The position numbers were made by a program, and so were the translations under genes. From Amblyornis subalaris (Eukaryota; Chordata; Aves; Passeriformes; Ptilonorhynchidae): DNA of 64,000 bases. Below are positions 21,901 through 33,966 of this stretch, one piece after another. Each line of letters starts with the position of its first letter. The stretch's first letter is position 1. Below the pieces are notes generated by a model that was not told the DNA's origin, made no database searches, and saw only the letters and a list, made by a program, of their open reading frames with translations. The stretch covers positions 1,619,474 to 1,683,473 of the forward strand of contig JACAXG010000110.1 of the NCBI GenBank assembly GCA_018881555.1. Direction: 5' to 3'.

Positions 21901-24900
21901 AAGAATTTGGTGGGAATATATATAAGCCTATGACCAGAGCATCTATCTTTCTGCTCACTTGGAATAAGTGAGAACTGAAGAAGCAGGATCATACATTGAG
22001 TTGCATATCTGATTTTTTCTGCTGGAACTATTTAGATACTTAAACTTCTGCTGGAAAGAGGTGGGCGAGGAACTGATAATTACAGTCTTCAAAATCTGAA
22101 CAGTTTGCAAAAGTGGTTGAGAGGGCCTTTTGCACCCTGTAGGTTTTTCAGACTGGTGGACATAGTCCTGAGGTTGATCTTCAGTATCCCTTACTGTCTG
22201 TATGTCCAACTGTGAAATCAAATGTAAAGAAACATGTTTTTTGAAAAGCTGCAGCTCTGTAGAAGGGCTACAGCCTAAGTCCAGTGTAGTCCGCTGCCTT
22301 TGACAGTGTGTTGGCTAGATGTAAGCTGCTATGAACAGAGTGTTGGTAAACATAACAACGTGTGTTACTCTTGTACTTTGTGAGGAAGCTCTGTACAATG
22401 CGGCTGCTTTGCTAACAGTAACAGCTTGTGTAAAGTTCACAAAAAGGGATGAGAGAGTCCTAAGTCTTGAGGCATAAAATACAAGCATGGCCAAGCACAG
22501 TGTAAATGAGAGGATCCTTGAGCTAGCAAGCTGAGCAGCTAGGTAGTGTTTTACTGCAACAATTCATGTAATAGGGTAGCTTGCCTCTTGGTTTTGTTGC
22601 AAATTACGCACTCTGTCTGCCACTCCTAGAGCACAACTGTGCTTCAGGATTGCAATACTGAAGCATTGATACATGTCGAGTACTTGGTTTCTGATCCTGC
22701 TGGTTTTGTTACCTGGAACGGGCAAACATTAACCAGCAATGCTTTTCTGTACAAGGCGTAAAAAAAAGGTATTTACCCTTGTTTTAGAAGCAGAAATCTG
22801 AAGTGCAGAACTGGGGGACTTAAGAAAACGGACACAAAGACTCTGATAAGATTAGTAATGTGAACAGAGTCCTGAAAGTTTTCTGTTGAATCTTCCTTAA
22901 GTAAAATTGCTCTGACACTAGGCTGGAGGTTTTCTCTTACATCCATTAAGACAAAGCAGATGCCTGTTTTTAAAAACTTCGGTAACGCAGGGTCTGCCTG
23001 TTCTGCCACTGGGTTGGGAACCGACGTTCTCAGACTTCTTCTTCAGAGAAATACCAGTGTTCTTAACAGCTTCTTCAACAGTGAAGGGGAAAGGAGGAAG
23101 AAAATATTTTTGTTTCTAGTTTGTTTTTTTGTTGTGTTGGTTTTTGGTGCGGTACTGAGCACAGCAGTGTTCTAGCTTGTGTCGAGAACTTCTCAATGTT
23201 GTGGTATCACCATCAGTACTGAGCCGTTGCTAAGCTCCTTTAAGAACAGTGATGTGGGCTTGAAATAATCTGCAGTCTAAAACACACAACGTCCTACCCC
23301 CAAATTTTATAACTTGTTGCTTCAGCCTTCAGATTTTTTGGTTTTTTTTTTCAGTTTTTCTCTTGCAGATGTGGAGTTTAAAATTCTTTTTGAAACTTTA
23401 TAATAGTTGGGTGGTGGTGTTGGGTTTTAAGATATATGAGAGATTGGTGCTTAAAATCGTGAAATGCTGATAGCTCTCTTTGCTGTGATAGAGTGGAAGC
23501 AAAATTTGAGGACAAGATAGCTGAAAAGGTGAGAAACATGGTGGAGTGGTGGTAAATGAGCTGTGCTTTGACATCAAGCCAGGAACCTGTCTTAGCTTTT
23601 GGTTTAGTGAGCTAAATAAGGTTTTACTTACACTTTCCTATCAGAAAGAGCTGCTCTGATCAGACTTTCTGGCTGAAAGACTGACTGGCTCCAGCCAGGA
23701 AACAGGGATGAATACCTTGCCCTCCTGTACAAATGTAACTTAGCTGATAAAGTTGCACTGTTCAGAATTGAGCTACAAGTATGTCAAGGATTAAAGTTCA
23801 GATGTTCAGCTGTATAAACAGCCTGGTTGCCCTTGCCACAGGTTTCTTTACTGAGTACCTTAAATTTCAAGTGGGAACCAGGGATGAATGCAAGATGTTT
23901 TTCTTAACTTATGACATGTACGGTCTTGAACTAGAAAAGAGAACTGGGTTTTTCTTGCCTTTGTGATCAAACAGCTCTGAAAGTGACTTTCAGGAGAAGC
24001 AAAGAAACCCAACTGCAAAAGAAGCTACAAAAAACCTGTTCTGAAATTATGAAGTGTGTGTGAAAAGAACTGATTATAGGGTGGGAACTTGTATAGCCAA
24101 GAGAGATGTATTCACTGTTGGCCTGGCAGAGAAACTTCTGTATTATATGAATTTTGCAGTGTTTTATTGTAAGAATTGTGTATATCTCAATATATCCCTT
24201 TAATATTTCTTTATATTATAATTTTTAATATTTATTTATATATTTTTATTTTTTAGGGGGCAGTGTGTCTATAGCAAGTGACAAACTTCCTTTGTGAGGC
24301 CATGCTGCCATGCTAGTGGGACTGTTTAATTAGTTGCACTTGGACTATTAATGATCCCATTGTTTTTAATAGCTTTGCAATCCTGAGGAAAAGAGCTGTG
24401 GGTGAATGAAGCAGATGAACTACTGCGCTAAACTGCTAATTTGATTTTCATTGTTACCTCAGGAAAGTTTTACTAGAACATAACAATGCTCTAGCTATGG
24501 CTCAGTGGATGCTTTCATGTAAAGCTGTTATTCGGGCTGTACGACAAAAACGTCTCAGATGACTTTCATACTGTGTTTCAGATTTTGTGCCTAGTACGTG
24601 GCAGGGAAGGGCACGGCGAATTGTACCTGCTGTATTTTGTTCCGTGGTAGCTAACAGAATAGATTATTTACAAAAGGTCACAGGGAAATCATTTTACTCA
24701 GCTGGGTCTTTATAGCTCTGATGAGTAGCTGGGCTAATGTAAAGCTTCTGGGTGTGTTCTAACTTTAACTGTTATCAGTGGTTTGTTCCCCCTTCCCATT
24801 TGTTCAAATACTGGTGATGTTAACACATTACCTTACTGGAGGATATGTTCCAAAGTTAAAGATGTCATTGATTTCCTTGGAGCAGCTCTGCAATAAGCAG

Positions 24901-25199
24901 AGTACTGCATATTGGATTTGCTGTACATACATTTAGAAAATGTGCTTCTAAGTTACAGACTGATTAGCTGAAGCAGCAAGGAGATAACCTTGGGCATATT
25001 TGCCATTGCAGAGCAGTGACAGTCGTTGACTTGCTTGAGTTTCATTGAGTTCCTGACTGTGCTGAACCACTGACCTGGTATTGGAATCATGGTGTGGATT
25101 CAGGGTTGCTGAGTTCTTCTGAGAGCATGCAAATACACTCACAGTGAGTATCTGTTAAAGTAGTTGCATGGAGCAACAAAAGATATGTAAACGTGTAGA
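18961..25199. other. Intronic DNA, nothing recognised
   Basis: About 6.2 kb of AT-rich sequence with T-rich runs near 23,340 and an AT-only stretch at 24,179-24,255. Isolated acceptor-like tracts exist (for example ending at 19,100 and 23,369), but none is followed by an open frame that reaches a good donor. Confidence 0.5.
24179..24255. repeat. AT-rich low-complexity stretch
   Basis: Almost pure A/T over 77 bases with imperfect repetition of ATATTT and TTATAT units. It is simple sequence with no further function visible. Confidence 0.7.
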
Positions 25200-25305
25200 T
25201 GTAGTCCTTAGGGACGTGGTTTAGTGGTGCACTTGACAGGCTGGGTTAGTGGTTGAAGTCTACGATCTTTCCAAACTTCAGTGATTGTATGGTTCTATGA
25301 AAGAA
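25200..25305 (+). mobile_element. CR1 LINE, very short 3' end
   Basis: It carries the last part of the CR1 3' region: 'agggacgtggtttagtggtg', then 'gatctttccaaacttcagtgat', and the tail 'tgtatggttctatga'. The tail is a good ATTCTATGAT-type end. Everything upstream in the element is missing, as is usual for CR1 copies. Confidence 0.85.
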
Positions 25306-28300
25306 GACATGAATTAAAGAATATTCATACTGGTTTACAATACTATCTCTGTGCTGAATATTACCTTCCCTCCTGGCAACTGTTTTTGTTTGCTTCCACC
25401 CAAACTTAGCATGCGTATTTTTAAGCTCTCATCAGAGTTAATAACTAGTGACTGAAAACAGAAGCAACTGAAACGTAACTGTAGGACGGCAGTGGTCCTA
25501 CAGTTAAAGCAGGATAGGGGTGTGAGAGGAGGAGGAGGAGGAGAGAGATTCAGTTAAGGTGTAATGAGGGACACTAGGGGAAAACATTCTCCATAGTGCT
25601 CAATAATTTTTATGCTTCTAGTGATACTAGGATTGTGTTAACAGGACCATTGGATACAAATGGAAGGAAGAAATATGTTAAAAATATGCAGAAACTTAAA
25701 GCCGTACTATCAGGCACTTTAGGTGTAAACTTATTTGAGACTGAGGAAAAACACATCTGAACTTGGTATGTTGGTAACCACTCAAATAGCAGGGAGGTGC
25801 AAGCCTTGCTGTTACAGCCCTGCATTACCTCATCAGCACTCTTCCTAAGAGAGCAGATGTGCCAGAAGCTGGCATTATACCTTGTGCACAGCAGAGGAGT
25901 AGCCTCGCACTTACACATGCCGTGGTGACTTACAAGCAGGTAGAGACAGGTTTTATTGCAGTGGGAGCTAAAGCATTTTAATTCCAGGAGTGCTTTCCCA
26001 ATAAGACGCTCATAAGTAGTGTGGTTTTTTTGACATTAAATTAAGAAAAAGTAAATTACAGAAACTGCAGATGACAAATGTAGATACATTAAATCATAGA
26101 TCTGTCAGTGGAAAACAAAGACAGAACTGGAATTAGCAAGCTAAACATCTCTGGGCTTTAGGACAAGTTTGGAATGTTTTTCAAGGTATGTGTGTGCTAG
26201 TATCTCACCTATATCTAGTTGCAGTTATTGAAATCTTCCATTTTTTAAAATTTCTTTAGAACAAGTAAAACCACCTGCTGCTGTTACAAAATAAAATTAA
26301 TGCTAGTGATCTTGTAATGAAATCAGTGCTTTTCCTTTTATTCTTGCCTTTTGGGAGCTTCAGCAGCTTGTGTTGCAGAAAAGTTATTTTGACATTAAAA
26401 CTTCATCTATACAGCTTCTGGAAAAAGGATCCTACAGTTGTCTGATGAGCCTTATATGAAGATAGACTTTCTGCAGGAATCTTGTTCCTGCAAAACAAAC
26501 GAGGAACCAGAATAAGCAAGTACCACAAAGCAAGGGTAATGGATTTGTGGTGTGAAATGTTGTTGAGGACAATGTACACATTGTATGTGTTTTGGGGGAA
26601 ATGACTTCAGATCAACACTAGTCTGATCCCAAGGGTTGATGATGTGGTACACTGCCAATTGTACAGGAGCCTAGGTATGCTTCAGGGTTTGTTAGAGGGT
26701 GATAGGATCCTTGCTGACTTGGGTATTGATGGTGTTGCCCCCAGATCTGCTACCTAAAGTTTGTGGTTGGTGCTTAGCCAGGTTTTTCTAGTGAGTGCTG
26801 AGCTGCAGGCGGCAGTTGATTCATGCACTGTTTTTTCTGGATAAGATTAAGCTGAATGTGTCTGCAAGAGCCGCAGTTGCAGCTTCGGTTATACTGTAAA
26901 CATGAAATCATTTCAGTTGAAATTTCTGACTGGGTGTGGTGTTTTTCATTAGTCATGAATCCCTCTGTCTTCATTGGCTTTTATTGAGGTAATATGCTTT
27001 CACAAGAGAATTAACAGGTGGCTAGTGTGTTAATCCTGTACTGTTTAGATTTGAATTTGGTAATCCACCTCCTAAATGTCTTTCCTGTCTGAGGCTGTTT
27101 TTTATCTGCCTTAATTTTTTGAATAGGAACTTTCTTCCTACACGTGGTTAGTCTTTGGCAGCTTCTTCCATGTGTTTAGTTATAGTTGCTTTTAAATAGA
27201 TTTGCCTGTTTCCTAGGAGACAAAGCAATACCACTCTGCATGATTTTAATCCTTAAAGAGGTTGTACATACATAAACAAACATGGAAATGTACATAGTCT
27301 TCCCTATACTTAAATCGGTGTAGACAAGTAGAATGGCTTGGTCTTTTTTCATTTCCGATGGTGCTGGTAACAGATGCCTCCTGCAGTTTGGTATTGGTAA
27401 CTGTGCAATGTCTCCACTTGTTTGGATAGTCCAAGTAAAGCTAGTTAAGCTGCTTCAATAAATCTATGGGCAAAAGACATTCTTATAGCAATAGATAGTT
27501 GTTTACTCTAGATATAAAGCTAGATCCTAGATCTAAGGACTCTCTTGAAACCATACCGTTTTATGTGTGTAGGATAGTTGGTCTTCAGTGCATTAATGAT
27601 ACTTATGTACTAGAAATCTTCATAATAAGCCTTTTTTTTTATATTACAGAATGTGTATTGACAAACATTTATATGACAATGTATGACATGGCTGCATTCA
27701 TTTCCTTTAATATTTGGACAATTATGACTCTTCCTGCAAGATTTCTGTAAGCATATACTTTAAAGATCCAAATAATATAAGTAAAAGTATGTGTGTGGAA
27801 ATTGACTTTGAAGGGTTTTTTCTTACAGACATAGCAGTTAAAATAATTCTGGTGACTGCATTTGCAGGAGATGTAGAAGGCGGCCTTTTGAAGTGCTTTG
27901 AGTGGTGTCCTGTACATTGGCAATCGCTTCAACACAGCTCCTAAGTGTTTGGAGTTGTAGCACATCTCTGCATAGCTAACCACTGAAGCACTTGGAGAGC
28001 TTTTATTATAAGACTTTATCAAAACTGTCATTGTCTTGTTTACTTTATTGTACTCATCATGCATGCTCAAGTGTTCTTGCATATTGGTTCTTACTCAAGT
28101 GTTTTTTTGTGGTTGTGTGGACACAAAATATAAGGTCATGTAAAATATCATGAGGCAAACTCAGTGTTGGATGGAGGTTACACAGGCGAGTTGAGCCTTC
28201 GTTACTTGGCTCTTGGTTACACATAGATGTAATGCTGCTATTTTTGAGGCTTTTTTGTGTCTGGCTGAAATTGTCAAAAGGAATCAAGTTCTATTTTTCC

Positions 28301-31300
28301 TCTCCCCTTTCCTGTCCTGTGCGGTTAGTGACTGAAGGGTGTCTTTGCAGAGTTTGTTCTTGATGGCTAGGGGCCCAGTTTGCTGGGAGTGTCTATAAAC
28401 AAAAATAAAATTCTCTCTTGCCTGGCAGAATGGCGAGCTGCCTGCCTTCCTTGGCTCTCTAAATCTGTACTACAGGTTTGGGTGTCATGAGCACCTGTGT
28501 AAATCCATTGTGTTCGGTGAGCTTCAATAAGTGTCTTTTCTCATTAAGTGCTTCTCAGGTGCCTTCCAGAAGTGCAGTTGTACTGGCGTGAGTGGCCGAG
28601 TGCTGGCAGCAGGAGGCTGCAGGGGTGCCCTCCGGAAGGAGCCGGGCAAAAGCGTGAGGAGGGAGTGGCCGAGAGGAGTTGTTATGGAGTGACTCCAGTG
28701 CCCATTCCCAATCCCTTCCACTGCTTGTGAGGGAAGAGGTAGAGAAGTTGGAAATGAAGGACAGAAGTTGAGCTTTGAGAAAGCTTTCAATTAGTCTTTT
28801 TTTCTCATTAGCCAATTAACTTCCCCCAAGTTGGACCTGTTTTGCCTATCATGGTAATTGACAAAGGATCTCTCTGTGTGTGTCTTGACTCATGAACTTC
28901 TCTGTCTTATTTTCTCCTGTGTCTTGTTGAGGGGGGAGAGTGAGGGAGTGGCTGGGTTGGTGTCTGGCAGCTGACCAAGGCCTCTACAGTCCGTAGTTCG
29001 TGTATATATTGCATTCAAAAACTTTCTAAAAAGGAAATTGTTTGAAAAATGTTGTTACATGCGTTTAGGTAGATGTGGCTCCATGCACTTTTAGCTGACA
29101 CAGGTTGGCAGCTGAAACTCTGCTCAGTTTGCAAATGTATTTTTTTTTTCTTTCCTGGATGCAGCTCTATAAGCTTATGCTGGGTTTATGGTTAAATGTA
29201 TTTAATACTTCATATATCACCTTTGGTAACTGGTGCTGGGCTCTTGGTTTCTCAGCTAGAAACTTACTTTTTCAATAAATGTACCTGGTGATCTGGCCAT
29301 GTAACAATGCCAAGAAATTAATTCAAACTTATAGTAATATCTGCATATCTTATGAATAGTACAGTTGAAAGAAGGTAATATCTTGTCTGAAGAGCAGTTG
29401 GAAATGGCCATTGATGTTAGTTTCCAGATGATACCCAGTAGTGCCATCGAAATATGGTGTGAGTGTTTTGTTATTTGCCACAAGTATGCAGTCATGTTGC
29501 TGCTCCTTTAGGGAAGACTTGTGCATGATTTCTTTATGCGACAGTATTTTTAGAGGATCATGTAAGTTATGTGTAAAATGTTTTTCTTGCTTTGCCCCTC
29601 AAGTCCTTGAATATGTATAGGTAAGTGGGTACTGCTGTTGCTTTTGTAGAGCTGAACATAAGTGGGTTCAGGTATGGAACTGTAAGAGCTATCCCTGTAG
29701 CACTACAAGGTATGTGAGTCTGTCAGTTGTCATCTTGTAAGAACAAAAATCTGTCATTTGAAAACTGCTAAGTGTAAACATTAATACTTATACTGATTTC
29801 ATAATACAGAGTTACATCTGAACTGTGTGCATCTCCAAAGTGAGTTTACTGTGTGAAAAGTTAAGACTGTTCAATTTTTTTTAGGGAGAAGATAAAATAA
29901 AACTATACCTCTATAAGGTAGAATACTTAAATGAGAGCTCGAAAAAATGTGGTTATCCATCACAGTCTCCCAATTATTACTGCAGCCTCACTGCTGCCTG
30001 GTGGTTTGTCTCGGTAAAACTGTAACTTCCTTTTTTACTACAAGGGGACAAGATTATGTGGTAAATGGGGTGAGTTGAGAGGTCTTTAAAAATCAAATCA
30101 CTATTTGTAGTGTACCCTTTTATTTCAACAAATTCTTGTAAAAACGTTGAATTTGTCTGAGGTGGATGTTATAACTGTCTTAAGAGTAGGAGTATGTGGC
30201 AGGGGAACATATTATTAATTAAAACTTTTTTTGCAGTAATTTTAGCTTTATGAGGGAAGATTGCCAAGAAAAAGCCTTTAATGTGGTGGAAGTTGAGGGT
30301 TTGCCTGTTCTGAAGCTGAATTCACTGATCGTGTTGTCAAAGGTGTAAAACCTTTTTGTCCTCTTAAATCAATCAGCCTCTTTAATAAATATTTGTGTAT
30401 GAGTTTAGGATTTGAGTTGTATGGAGGCTGGAATTGTGGTGTAATTTTATATGGAAGACTGAAATGCCTAATTGGGTTAAGGTGTTTTGTTCTCTCAACA
30501 GGTACGCTCTTAGGAAGGGTACAAGAAAGCCGTCTCTTTTTCCATTGTTCTCTTGCTTATAAATTGCCTTTCTGCAGGAGGGCAAGGGCAGGTTTGAAAG
30601 AATGTTGCAGTGGTAAGTTAAGGAACCTGCAGTGCGGGACTGGTGTTGAGGTTACCTGTGGTGGTGTGCAGCACGCTGGCCTGAGGTTGTCCAGGTTGAC
30701 GGCTCGGTTCCATGTTTATGTGGCATGATGAATATATGTGGCCATGCACCTGGAGTTGTGATTTGCTGCCTTTGTTTTGTTACCCTGTGCCTGGCATCAG
30801 CCTCGAGCATTTACTAGCATGGCTGATTTATCAGCTGTATTATAGCCCCGGTATAGGTTTAAGACTGTACAGAATTGGTTTTGTAGACATAGCTTTTTTC
30901 TTCTCTGTATTTTTAGTCTGTTTTCTCCATGCTAGTTGTTGCTCCTTTTATTTTCGTTGGGCCACCAATACTTGTTTCCTTAGAAGAATTATGTAAGTTA
31001 TTTTCTAAGCAGTAAAATTATTTTAATGAGGCTTCAATTGCATAGGTGTGTGTGTTCAGTTGAATGCTGGAGTTGGTTGTCTTTATTTAAAAGATAATTG
31101 TATAGGTGGAGAGTTTTTACAAATAAAGCAAGGGGTAGCTTAACTACTTAAAAGCAGAAGAGGAAAAAGAATAGCTGGCTTTTCTGCACTGACCTAATTT
31201 AATGATTTCCATGAACATGGCTAGTTTATCTGTGATGTCAGTTGGAAGTTCTTACATACATACCCAAAAAGTAGATCTTTGAGTGGAAGAAACGCTGAAG

Positions 31301-32825
31301 CTAGCAGACATTTTGCTTTCAAACTGTTTAAAGCTGTGAGTCTGTGTGGTTGTATGAGCAAACTGAAAAAAGTGAAGCATGGGAGTTTGATAAGTGTTGT
31401 GGGTTTAGCTTTTTTGGGGGTTATTTGTTTTCGGGGCATTTTTGATTAATTTTTGGAGCTATCTTTTGTACTGCGTAATTACTTTCCAGGATGTGGATTA
31501 ACATATCACTTCTGTGTTCGTCATTTCATCTGCTAAAGAGCTGCCATGCATAGAAGTCTTTACATAGAGGCATTATGCTTCTAGTGAGACCTTGTTCATT
31601 CTCCTCTAGTCTCACAGTCTGAATCAAAACACTTTCTACTTTCTCCTTTCCTAGCAGTGGTTTTGTGGTCTGTAGACCAAGGAGGAATCTATTTATTTTC
31701 TGTATTCACTGTGCTAGAAGAGGATGATGAATTTTGAATGCAAGTCAGTCAAGTTTTAGTTCTTGGTAACAATACAGATATTGAAATCTCTGCTGCTGTT
31801 TTTTTCCTCTGACAAATTATGCTTTCATTGAAAATAGGGCATAGGAGAGCAAAAGGAAGCTACTGGTAAAATTTTGCTGACAGCTGGTAACTGTTTTTCT
31901 TCCATTAATGCAGTTGAGAAAGGCTCCTGAGAGAAGGGCCAGTTGGTACTAATGTCTAAATGCAACTTACAGATTTTTTAGCATACCAGTAAATGTCTTG
32001 ATACTGTAAGGATAGAGTGCTACCGAGAGTAAGAACAGTGTATAGTAAAAAAATCTTGTGCGCTAAAAGCCTGCTGCATGAATGGTATTATGCTGACCCT
32101 AAACAGGGTCCTTGTTGTGCTGCTCCTTCCAGAACCTGCTGAAGTAACCTTTGCTACTGCTGATTATCAGTACTCTGGTATAGCTGCTATTTTGGGTTTC
32201 AGTTACTTGAAGATTATTTACTATTGTCACTGTTTTTTGACTGCAATAAGTAAAGAGAAGAGGGGAAAAAATCAGTCCATTTTATGTGACCTAACTGCAG
32301 GAATTCCTGAAATTCTCTTGCAAGGATTGTTGACTAGACATCTGTGCACTGGCTTCAAGACTTTCAGAAGAAAAGAAAAGCTGTTTGTACAGTTTCATCT
32401 GTTCAAGCTGGTTTTAGTTGAGGAGACCCTTTGGTTATTTGAGATATTGGGTATCTTTCAAGCCAACAGCTGAACTGAAAGTTATTCCAGGAACTTCTCT
32501 TTTGCATTGCAAAGAGAATACCTGTAGAAGAAGAAGCAGAAAAAAAGAGATTGCTTATAAAAATTTCTTAGATTGATTACCTTGCCAAATTTAGTCTCAC
32601 CACTTGAGAAGGTATATTGATGTCCATTGAAGGAAAGCTTTTGCTTTTTTTCCTTGTATTTCTGCTCCCTGCTTGCCCGAACACGTTAGTTTTCTTTTTC
32701 GGTTGTCTTCATTCATTATCCTTAGGTTAAGACTTGGCAGTATGTGTGTCACATGAGGTTTTGGGTGGTGGTACTTGTTTCCTTACATTATGTTCCATCC
32801 TTCCTTAAAGGGAAGTGTATGGCTG
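25306..32825. other. Intronic DNA, nothing recognised
   Basis: About 7.5 kb with no element I can name apart from the GGA run. A segment near 28,545-28,730 is richer in G+C with open frames on both strands, but has no protein-like content or splice pair. A strong acceptor-like tract ends at about 27,830; the frames after it close without a convincing donor. Confidence 0.5.
25526..25543 (+). repeat. (GGA)n microsatellite
   Basis: Six GGA/GAG units in a row within AT-rich intronic DNA, followed by GAGAGA. Confidence 0.8.
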
Positions 32826-33966
32826 TGTTATGACCTGACATGAGGGGACAGCCACCACCTCACTCACCCTTGGCAATAATACTCTTCAGTAATCCACTGA
32901 GGGTCAGTGTCCTTTCCCCACCACCCCTGGGAGTTGGTTAAACTTACTACCAGAAGAAAACCTACACTAGGTTGGGACCACATTGATCACTCCACCACAT
33001 TGAAGGGATCCTGTCTGTGATGCCAATGAAATGTTACAACCCGCTGCAGAAGGCAAAGGTAACCCAGGTTCTTATTAATTCATCTCTTGGGGTGGATTAG
33101 AATGAAATGACTCTAAATGATCAGTGTTTGTAAATATATGTCTGTAGAGTTTATTATAGAGCAGTTTGGTTGCAAAGGAAAACAGTTATGTAGCCATTTT
33201 GTTTATTTTTATCTATATCTATAATATAACAACATGAAATCATTGTGATATGAAAGTACAACAATGTCACTGAAGGACATGCAGGAGTGTAAAGAAAGAA
33301 GGAGAAGGACAAGGCTGTGAAGATCTCACCACCTGTAGGCCCTGTGATGAGACTTGGTTGCTGCAGAGTCTTGGTCAAAGTGGTGGTTGCAGAATGGATC
33401 AGTTAGGTGGTAGGGGAAGTCCCAAATAAGTGGTGGGGAAAAATCCCTGGGAAAATCCCTGGAACACAAAATATATTGGGTTTATATTGACTCAGGTTTG
33501 GGTGGGAACGCCCAGGTGCCTTCCCGAGGTGGGAGCTTTGCACTGGGTGATGTAGTGTTGTGGCTCCTGGGAGACTTCAGGAGTCCTTGACACCTTCTAA
33601 GACAACACAGCTGCCCGTCACACCAGTGCAGTTGAGTCAGTTATGTCCCATTACGACCCATTAATAGAGATGAACACCCTCAGGTCACAAGGAAATGTCC
33701 CAGTATTTCTCTGGGGGGAGGAGGGAGAGCCCCACGACCCAGTGGTTTGTGCAAGGGAGGGCAAGTTAGCATGACAAAGCATGCCATGCGTCTCTACAAG
33801 ATCTGGCTCCTGTCTTGCTTGTAGCCTGTCATTTACTCATTGTCTTACCAGATGAGAGGTTTAACCCCTACACACCCAAAAGCTCAGCTGCTCCGTTTCA
33901 GCAAAGCACCCTGGCAACTCCACAAATGGTGGAATATTTCGTGTTGTTAGTCATTATCCCTTGACA
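32826..33966 (-). mobile_element. ERVL-like endogenous retrovirus remnant: LTR, primer-binding site and start of leader
   Basis: On the minus strand the LTR runs from TGTCAAGGGATAATGACT at 33,966 to ...ACATTTCA at 33,027, about 940 bases with TG...CA ends. A TATAAA box lies at 33,486-33,481 and two AATAAA signals at 33,207-33,202 and 33,155-33,150, in the right order for a promoter, R region and polyadenylation site. Directly after the LTR end comes TTGGCATCACAGACAGGATC. This resembles the primer-binding site plus GGATC that follows the 5' LTR of ERVL elements; I cannot fix the tRNA used. About 180 bases of leader-like sequence continue to 32,826. No gag, pol or env frame is present, so it cannot be active. 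It lies antisense to the presumed host gene. Confidence 0.65.

Noticed and set aside
23345..23480. Strong acceptor-like tract ending ctcttgcag at 23,369 with an open frame after it
   Set aside because: The frame closes after about 33 codons with no donor, and no polyadenylation signal follows at a fitting distance.
27815..27944. Acceptor-like tract (ttttttcttacag) followed by open sequence
   Set aside because: No convincing donor; the frames end by 27,944 and look non-coding.
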